In this document: positions 34,461 through 46,271 of the stretch, piece after piece
Layout of the letters: every line of letters begins with the position of its first letter
Position numbering within the stretch: position 1 is the stretch's first letter
NCBI GenBank assembly: GCA_018417955.1
Contig: JACTVC010000015.1
Span: forward strand, 645,862-709,861
Reading direction: 5' to 3'
Length of the DNA: 64,000 nucleotides
Source: Laccaria trichodermophora
Taxonomy: Eukaryota; Basidiomycota; Agaricomycetes; Agaricales; Hydnangiaceae
Translations under genes and position numbers: made by a program
The notes under the pieces: generated by a model
What the model saw: only the letters and a program-made list of their open reading frames with translations
What the model was told of the DNA's origin: nothing
Database searches by the model: none

Positions 34461-35177
34461 GCGAGATGCGTCCGAGCTTTTCGTTTTCGTTTTCCGTTCC
34501 GCGCACGATGAGTCATCGTGTTGTCGTCAACCTCACTTGCGGGCCGCTTCCCCCGCTCACCACCATCGTATCGCATCGCTCTCGTTTTGTGTTCCTCTTC
34601 AACCAACTGTAGATACCACGGTCCCCCCTTACGACCGCTCAACGTTCAACGTTCGACCATCCTTTCATTTGTCTGGCCACCCTTTGCATTTCCACTCCCC
34701 TCAAAAATCTTTGACTCGTACACAACTTAATGTTAATATCTCTTCTATGTATTGTGCTTGGAGGACGCGTAGTGTATTAGAGAGGCTACATTGTGATGAT
34801 AAATTTATAGAAGGTTCACTACTTACATAATAGCACTAGTTGATAATCCTACATGGCTTCGACTGATCACAGTGACCAGAGCCAAACTAGAGCTTCGAAT
34901 TGAGAGTTCCTTCGCTCAAGACCCGATGGACACACCTTGGACAGCCTTGGACACACCTTGGACGCACCTTGAATCACGAATAATGCACTGTCAAGCTGAT
35001 TCATGATGTATTGATGAACACTTACGGAACCGGTGGACCCTCAACAGGTCTCCTTAAAGGTGTACGTCTTTCATCTCATCGATACATCTTCGTTCTGACG
35101 GAAGTTGGGTTTGCGATTGCAAGTCTTAGCCACGTCAACCACAACCACGCGGCCTGAGAGTTCAAAAACATCACTCC
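34461..35177. other. Intergenic region; start of duplicated F-box unit
   Basis: From about 34777 the sequence (CTACATTGTGATGATAAATTT, then ACTAGTTGATAAT) recurs at about 37060, marking the left boundary of a tandem duplication that includes the F-box gene and its promoter. No other gene seen. Confidence 0.55.
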
Positions 35178-36988
35178 ATGAAGCACTCAATTGCAGATGT
35201 GCGTATAACCACCCATTTCCACAATTATTGAGCTCAATTTCGGCGCTCTACAGGCTGACCTCCCCGCCGATATTCTCGAGTACGCTGGGTCCAGCTACGG
35301 TCTCTCGGAGGCAGACCTCAACAGAATAACGTCCTACATTGAAGAACGTACCAAGAATCTCGCTTCTATCGAGAAACAGCTGGCTATAGAGCTGGAAATC
35401 GAGCGACCGTGGCCGAACCACATCCGCGCAGACCTGCGGCTCAGAAAGGCCACGGAAATCAGAAGGATAAGGGTTTGTCGGCAAATTGGGGCGCCTATCC
35501 GACAACTTCCCTTTGAGATTCTTGGGGAGATATTTACCCTCTGTCTGCCCCCCATAATGACAAAGCACAAGACGCGATCCCTCCGCAGGAGTGAAGCACC
35601 ATTGCTATTGTGTCGCGTCTGCTCCACCTGGAGAAATGCAGCGATTAATACCCCCCATTTGTGGAAACAGCTTGAATTCCGGATCCCGGATCCCTTGGGG
35701 CTGTCCATTTCTGTGGATTTGGTTGAAAAGATGAAAGTATGGGTTGGGAGGGGAGGAGACGTTCCTCTCTTGCGACTGGTGTTACAAAAGCGATACATCC
35801 CAGCAGCTGAGGCCTACTTCAGCTTGGAGGAAATGCTTTCGCAGGAACCCTTGTCGTCGGTGTGTAACCTCGACATATCGTTACCCAAGTCCTCCGATTT
35901 ATATTTTCTCGTTTAAACGAGCAGACGGATTCAAGCGCCTGGAGTCGCTTGCTGTTCGTTCTCAGAACAACATCGACCCCACGGACGACCAAAGTCACCT
36001 AATGCTCTTGCCGGGAGCCTCAATGCTTCGCCGAGCTGTGTTGCTCAACGTCATTTCTCAACGGATCTCCTCCACTCTCTTCCCTTGGGGCCAGCTCACA
36101 CATTTATACGCTGGACACCATCTGTCCGTCGAATTGTGGTATCGCGTGATGAGCTACTGTGTCAACCTGAGGGTCGCGTCTTTTGGCATTGTCGGCTGGT
36201 GGTCGGACTACAATTTCCGCCCTGCTGGGGAGCCAATCCTACTTCCTCATCTCAGCATCTTGAATATCATGCATGACCAGTGTAGAACCACGACTTCTGA
36301 AGAGTCTGAATTCCCATTCAGCGGTCTTGCCATTCCAGCCCTGAGGACTCTTCGATTTGTGGCGAGTGACATCTTCACTCAGGCTTGGTCAGGTCTCAGT
36401 GATTACTCCCAGCTGCACTTCCTTCGGGAATTCGCGCTTATTGGGTCATTCAACCTTTCATCAACTCATTTACAAGACCTTTTCAGATTATTCGAAACTA
36501 CGCCGTTCTTATCATCATTACAGCTATCGATACAAACACCCTATGATGTCCTCTTTGCCAATCTTTTGCCCACTCATAAACCATCACTTCTTCCAAATCT
36601 CGAAAATTTTGAAATTCATTGCACTGGGATCTGGAGATACGGGCAGCCCGAAGAATTTCCACCTCTGTTTATAGATCTAATTAAGGCACGGTGGTGGATT
36701 CCTGCGTACGACTCCAGAAAAACTGTCCGTTTACAGCAAGCTGTCTTGGAATTCAAGGGAATGGGCGAGGCTGAAACTTACCTGGCTATCATCCGAAAAT
36801 CGTTACAGCCTTGTGTTGACGAAGGACTCAACCTTCACTTGGGCGATGATCTAGAAGTTGGAGAAGATCCCATACATATCATGCCTTTTTCCAACGATAC
36901 TCACCACTGGCATGAGGATTTGATTGACGGAGGTGCCATTCGCTTCGGAAGATGTGAAACATGTTTTGAGCTACCTGAGTACTACTAG
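35178..36988 (+). pseudogene. F-box/LRR-like protein A, frameshifted tandem copy
   Basis: Tandem paralogue of the gene at 37376-39172. A seven-codon exon (35178-35198) and an intron to 35253 precede the main exon. A coiled-coil-like N-terminus leads to an F-box (APIRQLPFEILGEIFTLC near 35490-35545) and CRVCSTWRNAAINTPHLW, the usual continuation in mushroom F-box proteins, then a leucine-rich region. Near 35900 this copy has one extra base relative to copy B (around GATTTATATTTTCTCG), which ends the first frame at 35914-35916. The rest continues in another frame to 36988. Unless this is a sequence error, the product would be truncated soon after the F-box. F-box proteins are substrate receptors of SCF ubiquitin ligases; targets of this expanded family are unknown. 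Confidence 0.82.
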
Positions 36989-37375
36989 CCAGAACTTTCG
37001 CTGGAGTAGGTCGAATTAAGGTCGAATATTGGCGGCCTGTACATTTAAAAAACTCTTAGAGAACCTACATTGTGATGATAAATTTGAAAGGTTACTAGTA
37101 GTACTAGTTGATAATTCTACATTCCCCTCGAGGAGTCAAGACCTTGATCGGTACAGATCGATGATACGGCCCTGATGTGATCAGTCAAGCTGATTCGTGA
37201 TGTAAGTATTGATAATTCGATGAACTTACGGAACCGGCGACTCCTCAACAGACTTAAAGGGCGTGTGTTTTCATCTCATCTATACATCTTCGTTCTGACG
37301 GAAATTAGGATTGCGATTGCAAGTGTTAGCAACGTCAACCACAAGTCCGTAAACACAAGTTAAACATCGCTCTCT
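36989..37375. other. Intergenic and promoter region of F-box gene B
   Basis: Duplicate of the region upstream of copy A: TTACGGAACCGG, TACATCTTCGTTCTGACGGA and ATTGCGATTGCAAG occur here and at 35020-35130. The promoter was thus copied along with the gene. Confidence 0.6.
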
Positions 37376-39172
37376 ATGAAACAGTCACACTACCTTGCAG
37401 ATGTACGTATAACCACCCATTTCCACTATTCTTGAGCTCAATTTCGGCTACAGGTTGACCTCCCAGCCGACATTCACGAATACGCCAGGTCCAGTTACGG
37501 TCTTTCGGACGTGGACCTCAACAGAATAGCGTCCTACATCGAAGAATATACCAAGAACCTCGCTTGTATTGAGAAACAGCTGACTATAGAGCTGGAAATC
37601 GAGCGACCGTGGCCGAATCACATCCGCGCAGACCTGCGGCTAAGGAAGACCACGGAGATCAGAAGGATAAGGATCTGCGGGCAAATTGGGGCGCCTATCC
37701 GACGACTTCCCCTTGAAATTCTTGGGGAGATATTTACGTTCTGTCTGCCCCCCGTAATGACGAAGCACCGGGCGCGATCCCTCTGCAAGCGTGAAGCGCC
37801 GCTGTTATTGTGTCGCGTCTGCTCTTCCTGGAGAAACGCAGCGATCAATACGCCCCATCTGTGGAAAGAGCTTGAATTCCGGATCCCGGATCCCTATGGA
37901 CTGTCCATCCCTGTGGATTTGGTTGAAAAGATGAAAGTGTGGGTTGGGAGGGCAAGAGACCTTCCTGTCTTGCTGCGACTGGTGTTGCTAAGTCGATACA
38001 TCCCAGCAGCTGGGGCCAGCGTCAGCCTGGAGGAAATACTTTCACAGGAACCTTTGTCGTCGGTATGTAACCTCGACATATCGATACCCATACCCTCCGA
38101 TCTATTTCCCTCGTTTAAACGAGCAGACGGATTTAAGCGCTTGGAGTCACTTGTCGTGCGCACCAATAGCACCCACGACACCACGGGGCCGGACCAAAGC
38201 CACCTTATACTCTTGCCCGGAGCTTCAATGCTTCGCCGAGCTGTGTTGATCGACGTCATTTCTCGACGGATCTCCTCCACTCTCTTCCCTTGGAGTCAGC
38301 TCACACATTTATACGCTGGACACCAACTGTCGATTGACCTATGGTATCGCGTGATGAGCTACTGCGTCAATCTGAGGGTCGCGTCTTTTGGCATTGCCGG
38401 CTGGTGGTCTTACTATAATATTCACCTTACTACGGAGCCGGTCCTACTTCCTTATCTCAGCATCTTGAATATCATGCATGACCAGTTTCCTGACGATTCT
38501 GAATTCCCATTCAGCGGTCTTGCCCTCCCAGCCCTAAGGACTCTCCGAATTCTGTCGAGTGATGTTTGCAGTTGGTCAGGTCTCAGCGATTACTCCCAGC
38601 TGCATTTCCTTCGGGAATTCGCGCTTATTGGGTCATTCAACATATCACCAACTCATATACAAGACCTTTGCAGATTATTCGAAGCTACACCACTCTTATC
38701 TTCATTACAGTTATCGATACAAACACCCTATGATGTCCTCTTTTCCAATCTTTTGCCCACCGCTAATCCATCACTCCTTCCGAATCTCGAAAATCTTGAA
38801 ATTCATTGCAAGATCTGGAACTACATGCAGCCCAACGAATTCCCACCTCTGTTTATAGATCTGATCAAAGCGCGGTGGTGGATTCCTTTGCAGTCACAGG
38901 CACCATACAACTCCAGGCAAACTGTCCGTTTACAGCAAGCTATCTTGGATTTCAACGGAATGGGCGAGGCTGCAACTTATCTGGATATCATTCGAAAATC
39001 ATTACAGCCTTGTGTTGACGAAGGTCTTGACCTTCTTTTGGGCGATTATCTAGAAGAAGGAGCAGATCCCATACATGTCATGCCTTTTACCAACGATATT
39101 CAACATTGGCATGAGGATTTGATGGACGGAGGTCCCATTCGCTCCGGAAGTTGTAATGCATGTTTTGATTGA
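37376..39172 (+). CDS. F-box/LRR-like protein B
   Basis: Two exons (37376-37402 and 37454-39172) give 581 residues. The start was chosen because the same short first exon with the same phase-0 junction exists in copy A. A helical N-terminus (about 24-80) is followed by the F-box, IRRLPLEILGEIFTFCLPP (about 91-109), then CRVCSSWRNAAINTPHLWKE. The remaining 430 residues have leucine-rich, LRR-like spacing as in other agaricomycete F-box proteins. Likely role: substrate adaptor of an SCF ubiquitin ligase in cytoplasm or nucleus, inferred from the domain. This is the intact member of the tandem pair, which sits between two paralogous MFS transporters. Confidence 0.88.
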
Positions 39173-40387
39173 GGTCCTCGCTTGGGCCTCCTGAGTACTA
39201 GCCAGTACTTGGTTGTAGCAACTTTTGCTGGAGTGGGTCGAATATTGGCGGCCTGTACTCATACGTGACGATTATTTGTCGAGTTCACGAACGCCATAAC
39301 CGATGCCAAAAATATCTCGACCGTTGTTGTAAAAACAATCTCAATACAATCACAATCGTTAAACCGTTAAGCCTTTTTCAAGTTGCACGTCCTTTCTAGC
39401 CATGTGCTTGAGATAATGATGTACCGTAATAACGATCAAGGCAACTCGGACTTTTGCAATTCGTTTCAATTGTTCGTTTTGACACGAGCTATTGCGTATG
39501 CATTGATTGGAAGGCGAGAGACGCTTTAAGTGAAAGTTGAAACTGACCGGAACCAAAAATCCTTGCAGCAATAATGTGTTGACGAAGAACTTGCTTCAAG
39601 TTTTGTTTAGTCTCTCCTAGACAGACTTCGATATTATGTGAAGTCGTACCTTTGTTCACGATAATATGAAAGTTTTGTTCTGATCGGAGCGATGGTCTTG
39701 AAGTAAAAATTATGATATGATTGACTAAGACGTCTTACGCTTTCATGTTCTCCCGCAATTGCTTGGCCATACCAAGCAACACGGCATGCATTCCCGGGAC
39801 CCTTTGGAAACAAGTGGCAGATTCGCGGCAAGTTGGACCAAAGTTGGTTGAAAGTTGGACACTACGGTTATTGAAATATTGACGGCCCGGAGACTAGATC
39901 AATGGGCCAACGATGTGACATTGTTTTGTCACTAAATTCTCGCTATGACCCTCTCCTTGGTGAAACTAGTACTGCCGTTCCATAATTTTGAAGACGGCTC
40001 TCTCTGTCTCTTTCACGATATCTGGTCGTTTATGGTCGTCTGAGAAGCCAGGAATTGACACGGGTTCGATTGGGTCACCTTGAAGTTCAACTCGTTCAAG
40101 CCTTGAACGTTTGAACGAGTACAACGCCATCGACGACCCACAGGCGCGACAGGAGCGAACTCCAATATCCGTAGCTGTCTGTCTTGGTTTGACGCAACAG
40201 CTTTAAATGGAACAAGGTCAGAAAACGGCGTTTCATTGCAAGAGAAAATCAAGTTTAAACGATTCTATCACAGTGGCAAATCCATGGGCCGCTCAAGCTT
40301 GACTCTCTGCCGTCAGAATGCCGGTTTCATGGCGACGTGCCTATAAAGCCTTCGAAATTATGGTTGAAATTGGAAATTCATTCCACC
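39173..40387. other. Intergenic region, no gene recognised
   Basis: 1.2 kb. Short minus-strand open stretches (39359-39571, 39634-39831, 40013-40252) show no recognisable domain. Sequence just upstream of 40388 resembles the promoter position of transporter 1 only in general composition. Confidence 0.45.
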
Positions 40388-42236
40388 ATGCCATCTGAGC
40401 CCATAGAAGCCGAGTTTATTTCACCCCCAGCGCTCTCGAGCGCGCAGGAGGACGACTTTCGGATTCTTCATAGCGAAGGACTTCCAACGCGGCAATCCTC
40501 GCCTGATACGGCTGTCGCTCATTGTCCTGATGTCGAGCTCAAGGAGTATGAGGGCTACCATATCGTCGGATTTGACAAAGGGACTGGAGAAGATCCCCGA
40601 GAGATGAGTTTGGCGTGCAAGTGGTACGCTCGTTATCCTTTCATTCGACGGCTTTGACTTATCGTTCTCTAGGTTTATCACCGTCGCGACCTCTTTTCTC
40701 TGTCTCGCTGTCGCCGTTGGGAGCTCCATCGTCACCGGCGATATGGTCGGGGCTACAAAGACGCTCCATATTCAACAAACAATCACGAACCTCACGGTTA
40801 CCTGCTTTGTTATGGGCTTCGGGCTTGGGTATGTGTCTTTCTCCTATCACTTGCCCTCTTTTGACTCTTTTCAGACCTCTCTTCCTTGCACCACTATCGG
40901 AAGTCTTTGGCCGTCGTCCCATCTACTGCATCAGCATCTTCCTCTACTTCATCTTCACGTTACCAAGCGCGCTGGCGAAGAACGGTGCTACCCTCGTTGT
41001 TGCACGTATGATTGCCGGGCTCTGCGCATCAGCACCCATATGCAACGTAGGCGGCACTATCGCCGACGTCTGGGCTGTTGAAAATCGTGGGGCTCCCATG
41101 GCTCTCTTTTCCGGAACCCTCTTGTACGCCCTACATCGTTTTTTTAAATCTTTTTCATGCTGATTTTGTCGTATTAGCATGGGTCCCTGTATTGGCCCAA
41201 TGATTGGGGGTTGGATTGGCATGCGTGCCGGCTGGCGATGGATCTATTGGGTCCTATTTATCTTCGTGGGCGCCTGTTTCATCTTTACGCTGTTCATCCC
41301 CGAGACTCTCGCCCCCGTCATTCTGCGCAAGAAAGCCGAGAAGCTAAGGAAAGAAACGGGTGACGACAAGTACCGGACCCTCGAAGAGCTGGAAAAACTC
41401 CCTTTCACCGAGACACTCAAGATTGCTCTGATTCGGCCGTTCATTATGATCCTGACAGAGCCCATCGTGATCTTCATGTCTATCTGTTAGCATCGCAATC
41501 TTCTCTCTCTGGGATTTATACTGATCACCGCACAGACCTCTCTTTTGTATACAGCCTCCTCTACCTCCTTTTCTTCGCTTTCCCCATCGCCTTCAGCGAG
41601 ATTCGAGGCTTCAGCGACGGCATGACCGGGATCACCTTCGTCAGCATCATGCTGGGTATCCTTGGCGCTTTGGCTCTGGTCCCCGTGCAAGAAAAACTGT
41701 ACAAAAACGCAACAAGAAACGGCTCATACCCTGAAGCTCGCCTGTTCCCGATGATGGCCGGTGCATTGTACGTTGACTCGTCATTTCCTAAGACGTCATC
41801 TCATTCACAACTTTCTAGTATCATGCCAACGGCCCTCTTCATCTTCGCCTTCACCGGCGCATACCGCCACGTCCACTGGATGGGTCCCATCGTCTCAGGC
41901 GTCGTCTTTGGGTTCGCCATGATTCTCCTCTACGTCTCAGCCAACTCGTACATCATCGACTCTTACTCAAACTGCGCCGCAACGGCCATGGCAGCCAAAA
42001 CCTTCATGCGGTCAGAGATCGGTGCCATGGTCCCACTATTCGTGAACCCAATGTTTCACAACATGGGCTTCCATTACGCGGGGCTATTGTTAGCGCTTCT
42101 TGCGTTGGCGATTGCACCTATACCGTTTGTGTTTTATAAGTATGGAGAGCGGATCCGAACGGGCTCAAAGAGGGCGTCCAAAAATCGGAGGATTCGGGAT
42201 GAGGATGTCGGGGTTAGTGAAAAGGGGCAGATTTGA
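40388..42236 (+). CDS. MFS transporter 2 (DHA1-type), paralogue of transporter 1
   Basis: Six exons: 40388-40623, 40673-40828, 40875-41123, 41178-41485, 41536-41767, 41819-42236; 532 residues. Transporter 1 has the same introns plus one extra (32887-32940), so an intron was gained or lost after duplication. The protein retains LSEVFGRRP after helix 2, NVGGTIADVWAVENRGAPM, GPCIGPMIGGWIGMRAGWRW and LYVSANSYIIDSY. The N-terminal 80 residues are the most diverged part. Both copies read forward and flank the F-box pair. Expected at the plasma membrane as a proton-coupled exporter; substrate unknown. Confidence 0.9.
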
Positions 42237-43000
42237 GGGTTGGGTTATGAAGCTTCCGGGTTTATGCATTTAATCAGGGGCACCTTGGTTTAGGTGTTTT
42301 TTTCTTTTTCACTCTTTTCGTTCTCCTCTGATCCCCAATAGATTGGACAAGTTCAGAGCTCTGGATACGATACATTTACGATTCGTAATATATAAATAAT
42401 TTTCGAAATCTACGACATCGCTTTCAAAAACAACCTTCATCTCGTGGAAACGTTGAATCTGCCCAAGCAGGTGTGCCTCTGGAAGCCGTTCGTCATAAGG
42501 TGCAAATTCGGAACCTTGGCTTCTTCGCAAGGCCCGCCATGATCCCCTCGTGTCCGATCGTAGCCCTGCCCGGACCAAATCTCTACACTCTGCAAGAAAT
42601 ACGGTCTAAATTCAAGGTGTGAAGGCGAGGGAAAAGGTGGGCACATCACTGGGTGGTTCCACATTGAAAGTTAGCGATCTTCGGCAACAAAGAGATCAAG
42701 GTGCTCTTCGTCCAGATTGACGGCCATAGTTCCAAGAAGTTTTTTGTTTGAGGTGGTGCAGCGCGAGCGTTATCGAAGCTCGACAACACACTGGCTTTTG
42801 ACTGCTGGCTCGGGCATCAAAGATTGGGGATGAATTTCCGATGACGTGGTTACCAAGCGCAACCTTTCAAAACAGGAGACGGTCGAGACGAGTAGGGATA
42901 GACGGTTGATTGTTTTGAAAGGCAGTCGAAATCTGCTAATAGTAGACCAACCAAGAAAGATATGCGTGATGGTAAGCCCTGGCCGCAAATCTCTCCACAT
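42237..43000 (-). pseudogene. Remnant duplicate of an F-box protein C-terminus
   Basis: Two short stretches repeat sequence from the neighbouring minus-strand F-box gene: 42602-42640 resembles 43222-43260 (ATTCAAGGT.TGAAGGCG, encoding LHTLNLD on the minus strand), and 42680-42745 resembles 43300-43370 (AGATCAAG.TGCTC...ATTCCAAGAAG). The frame is broken by stops and shifts. It is most simply a partial tandem copy left behind by unequal duplication. Remaining sequence up to 43000 is unassigned. Confidence 0.55.
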
Positions 43001-43285
43001 TCAAGTGGCAACAACAAATTGAACCTTGAGACCTCCAAATGCTTGAAGCTGATCAAGAGATTGTAACTCCCGGCGCGCTTTGTTCTTTTTTACAGGAAGC
43101 CGTTTAAGGCTGAGAAACCTCAGCCTTCCTAGCGAAGAACCATGTCCCTCCAAATTTGATGGCGGAGCTGCTCTGGACTTGACCAGGTGGACCACATCTC
43201 GACATTCATAGGGTAAAACTATGTCGAGATTCAAGGTATGAAGGCGGGGAAGAAGGGTGAGATCCTCCTTGTACATCAGATGATC
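43001..43285 (-). pseudogene. In-frame C-terminal extension of the F-box gene beyond the TGA
   Basis: Open in the same frame as the F-box ORF immediately downstream of its TGA. It encodes LTLLPRLHTLNLD followed by a leucine-rich tail ending LKVQFVVAT. The length and LRR-like spacing fit the usual C-terminus of these proteins. Confidence 0.6.
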
Positions 43286-44701
43286 TCAGAGTTCTTTCCT
43301 TTGTCTGATGAGCAGATCAAGTTGCTCAACATTCGGAGTGACGCGCACGATTCCAAGAAGGTCTCGGATTGAAAAATTCCAACTTGACGACAGAATGAGG
43401 CGAAAGATGGAACAGTGCGAGCGTTGAACAAGATTGGCAATGATTTGGCCGCGTGGAAGACTCTCTTCGGAGGACGCGGACGTATCAAAAAATTCGCCAT
43501 AACTTGTGACCATAAGTGTCCGAAGACTGGGAGTGGTGAGGTTGCTGATGATGGGATTTTCGAGGGAAGTTCTCAGAATCAGGAGACGGTCAAGATGAAC
43601 AGGAATAGAGGGGCTGTCGCATCTATATACACCAAGGATATCAAGTTCTGATAGCTCTGGCAACTGGAGGAGGGTACTGGCGAAATCGTCTGGGTTCATG
43701 CGGAGAGATAGTGTAAGATGCGTGATCCGTGGCCATGCTTGAGTCAGAGTCCGAACGGATAAATCGGAAGATGATGTTAATTTTAACGACCCCAAGTTGG
43801 GTGAGACTGTTGAGAGTCTGCCGTGACGCTGGGGGTCAAACTCGAGACATTGCAGCATGGGTAGGTTCAGGGTGGGGGGAAGGAGTGTATCTGAGCTAGG
43901 AATTTGATCCCAGTTCCCACTGATATACCGCAAATTTTTCCAACGGTTTTGAGCTTGCAAGGCAATCTTTACGATATCCTTGCTAATTTTTTTATTTTGC
44001 TTGTGAGCCCATATACAAATCGACAATGGGTGTTGTCCAGAGCGGGCGAGGCAAAGCTTGAGGACATGGCACGCCTTCAGACCCCTGCGATTGGATATTT
44101 TCTTATCGGGAAAGCCGAGGTCGATGCATGACCACAACTTTGGAGCGGACAACACAATGTCTCTCCAGCGTCCGCAGACGTAGCCAAGCTTCCATGGAAA
44201 ATCTGCAGTTGCCGTGATAGAAACACTGGGTGAAGCAATCAAGAAAATCTCTAACAAAATCTCAGTCGGAAGCTGGCGAATAGGGGCAAACATTGCTTCT
44301 CTCAGCTTGATATAAGATCGAATGGGCCGACGATCCCATTTCAGCTGCTTCACTATCGCGGTGGCAAGAGTGATCTTCCCCTGCAGCCTCTGCAATTCTG
44401 ACTTCGCATCAGCGATGTCATCTTGTATTGCTTCGGCTTCAGCTCCGCGCGTAACGAAGGGAACAGATTCAAGGATGGGCCGACGTTCCCTTCTCAGCTG
44501 CTTCACCCTCGCCATAGCAAGGGCAATTTCATCCTGCAGCCTCTTCAATTCTGAGTTCGCGTCAGCGACGTCATCTTGTATCGCTGCAGCGTCAGCGCCG
44601 TATGGGACGAAGGGAGTAGATTTAAGGATAGCACGTAATGTTTCTTCTGAATGTCGTTCGATAAGCTTGAATGGTTGTAGACTGTGTTCGTGGCCGGACA
44701 T
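43286..44701 (-). CDS. F-box protein with duplicated coiled-coil N-terminus, possibly truncated
   Basis: Single exon, 471 residues from ATG 44701 (MSGHEHS). An upstream GTG extends the frame by ten codons but is not a plausible start. Residues about 29-77 and 80-129 are a tandem duplication (PFVPYGADAAAIQDD / PFVTRGAEAEAIQDD, then ELKRLQDEIALA / ELQRLQGKITLA), predicted coiled coil. The F-box follows at about 138-160 (FAPIRQLPTEILLEIFLIA) with the downstream CGRWRDIVLSAPKLW motif, then an LRR-like region. The TGA at 43286-43288 is followed in the same frame by 94 more codons (to 43001, LHTLNLDIVLPYE...), so the ancestral protein was probably about 565-570 residues and this stop may come from CGA. 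SCF substrate-adaptor role inferred from the domain. Confidence 0.82.
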   Translation of the reverse strand: MSGHEHSLQPFKLIERHSEETLRAILKSTPFVPYGADAAAIQDDVADANSELKRLQDEIALAMARVKQLRRERRPILESVPFVTRGAEAEAIQDDIADAKSELQRLQGKITLATAIVKQLKWDRRPIRSYIKLREAMFAPIRQLPTEILLEIFLIASPSVSITATADFPWKLGYVCGRWRDIVLSAPKLWSCIDLGFPDKKISNRRGLKACHVLKLCLARSGQHPLSICIWAHKQNKKISKDIVKIALQAQNRWKNLRYISGNWDQIPSSDTLLPPTLNLPMLQCLEFDPQRHGRLSTVSPNLGSLKLTSSSDLSVRTLTQAWPRITHLTLSLRMNPDDFASTLLQLPELSELDILGVYRCDSPSIPVHLDRLLILRTSLENPIISNLTTPSLRTLMVTSYGEFFDTSASSEESLPRGQIIANLVQRSHCSIFRLILSSSWNFSIRDLLGIVRVTPNVEQLDLLIRQRKEL

Positions 44702-45503
44702 CTGAAGGAATACCGTTGCAGATAGAGTCACGAGGAATGTTAGCCTTGAAACTCGGTCAATACTGCAAGATTTCTGACCTCAGTAGGAGTACGTGTTGGG
44801 CACAAATCACTGAACTTGGTGATGGCGATATTGGTAGCGCCTCACAGCGGCATGATAAGTAGTCATGGAAGAGGGATTCGAACTCCGAGTGAATCTCAGC
44901 GAGCGCTAACTTCACAGTCGGGGACGCTGGGACTCGGCTTCATTTGCCCCGATGCAATACCTCAACCAATCTGCAGATCACTGGGCAACCTCCAACCGCC
45001 ATTTCATATTTTAGTTTGTGGCTTTGTCTATAATAGATTGCTTCCAGAGATGGATTTGAGCGGGTACTTCAAGTCACGCTGGGCTGGATACATGAATGTT
45101 GACAGCTATGATTTTCAAACAGGCTAAAATTGAGACTCCAATTGCAAGCTACGCCAAGTTGACGAAGGGTATCCATGTGAACCGGTGATTAGACTGCATT
45201 CTTGGTGAGAATACACAAGTGAGCTCAAATTGAATATTAACTATCAGCAACAAAACCTTCTGAGTCGCTTTGCAATGATGCCGGAAGGCCAATCCGTTCA
45301 ATTTTCTCGTTGTGAGAGGAAGAATCATGACTTCCTTCGAATCGTAGCCAAGTTCTATTCGCCTCGCCATTCAATTACTTTTCTTTCAAAAGATCTGAAA
45401 CCTGAAAAGGACACTTGAAATTCCCCCCAATTTCGAGTCCTGGCTGGCTGTAACAGGTAAGTAAATTCATAACCAGAAGTGAGTTACAAACAATGCCGAC
45501 GAG
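44702..45503. other. Intergenic region, no gene recognised
   Basis: Promoter side of the minus-strand F-box gene and 3' side of the unknown gene at 45504-46271. Only short unsupported open stretches. Confidence 0.5.
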
Positions 45504-46271
45504 TCACTGCTGCCGACTTGGCTGAAGTTGCAAGACATTGGCGGTCGGGGGATAGAATCGCACCGGTATCGAGAGGAATCGATCAGCATGCCCATCTTGA
45601 ATGATGCGGAGCTCGATGCCTTCAGGGATGACATATGTCTCCCAGTTCTTGTCATACACGTTGTGATCGTGCGGAGCATAAGGCCAATGGTTTGCAATCC
45701 GTTCCATCTCTGCCTGTCGCTCTCTACCTTCGCCCTCCATACACTGCTCAATTGACAGGACACGTTCCGGTCCTCTGAAAGCAGATGGCATTGTGTAAAT
45801 CTTGATATCCTTAGGCGTAGAAATATAGTGCCCTTCACCGTCCACAAAGTCGAATGCGAAGGATCGTATGTCGGCTAAATCGCCGTCCCAAACCCTGATA
45901 GACAAGTTGTCGTTCAGACGAGCAAATTTGACATCCTCGCCTGGCCTGGGCTTACGCTACATAGAGCAAGTCAGCCCACACGGTTGTGTATGGGATGGTA
46001 GATGACAACTTACGCCGATTAGAGAGTTCGAATTCTCCACTCCTTCTGGAAATGCCTGCATGAGATCTGCTTTTCCCCGTTCTATCTCAGCCCCTACGGC
46101 AAGTGCAGCCACGTCAAGTGAGCCACACATTTGGATTGCTCCTGCGATGGCTTCCTCTCTCGTCATGTCGAACAAGTTCATGCACGTCGTTAGATATGAC
46201 TCGATTTGAGCGGCAGACGCTTTCGGCAAAACTGTGGATGCATTGGCAGGGATGTGGTAACGGCTAGTCAT
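45504..46271 (-). CDS. Hypothetical protein, two exons
   Basis: Exons 46271-46014 and 45956-45504, joined by a GTAAGT...TAG intron, give 236 residues. I do not recognise the family. The first exon is alpha-helical with Ala-rich segments (AAQIESYLTTCMNLFD, DVAALAVGAEIERGKADLMQAF). The second contains Trp/Tyr-rich, mixed beta-type sequence (LSIRVWDGDLADIRSFAFDF, NHWPYAPHDHNVYDKNW). No signal peptide or membrane segment. The intron and the continuous frame support a real gene. Confidence 0.65.

Noticed and set aside
43415..44705. Plus-strand ORFs opposite the F-box gene
   Set aside because: Antisense shadows of a well-supported minus-strand coding exon.
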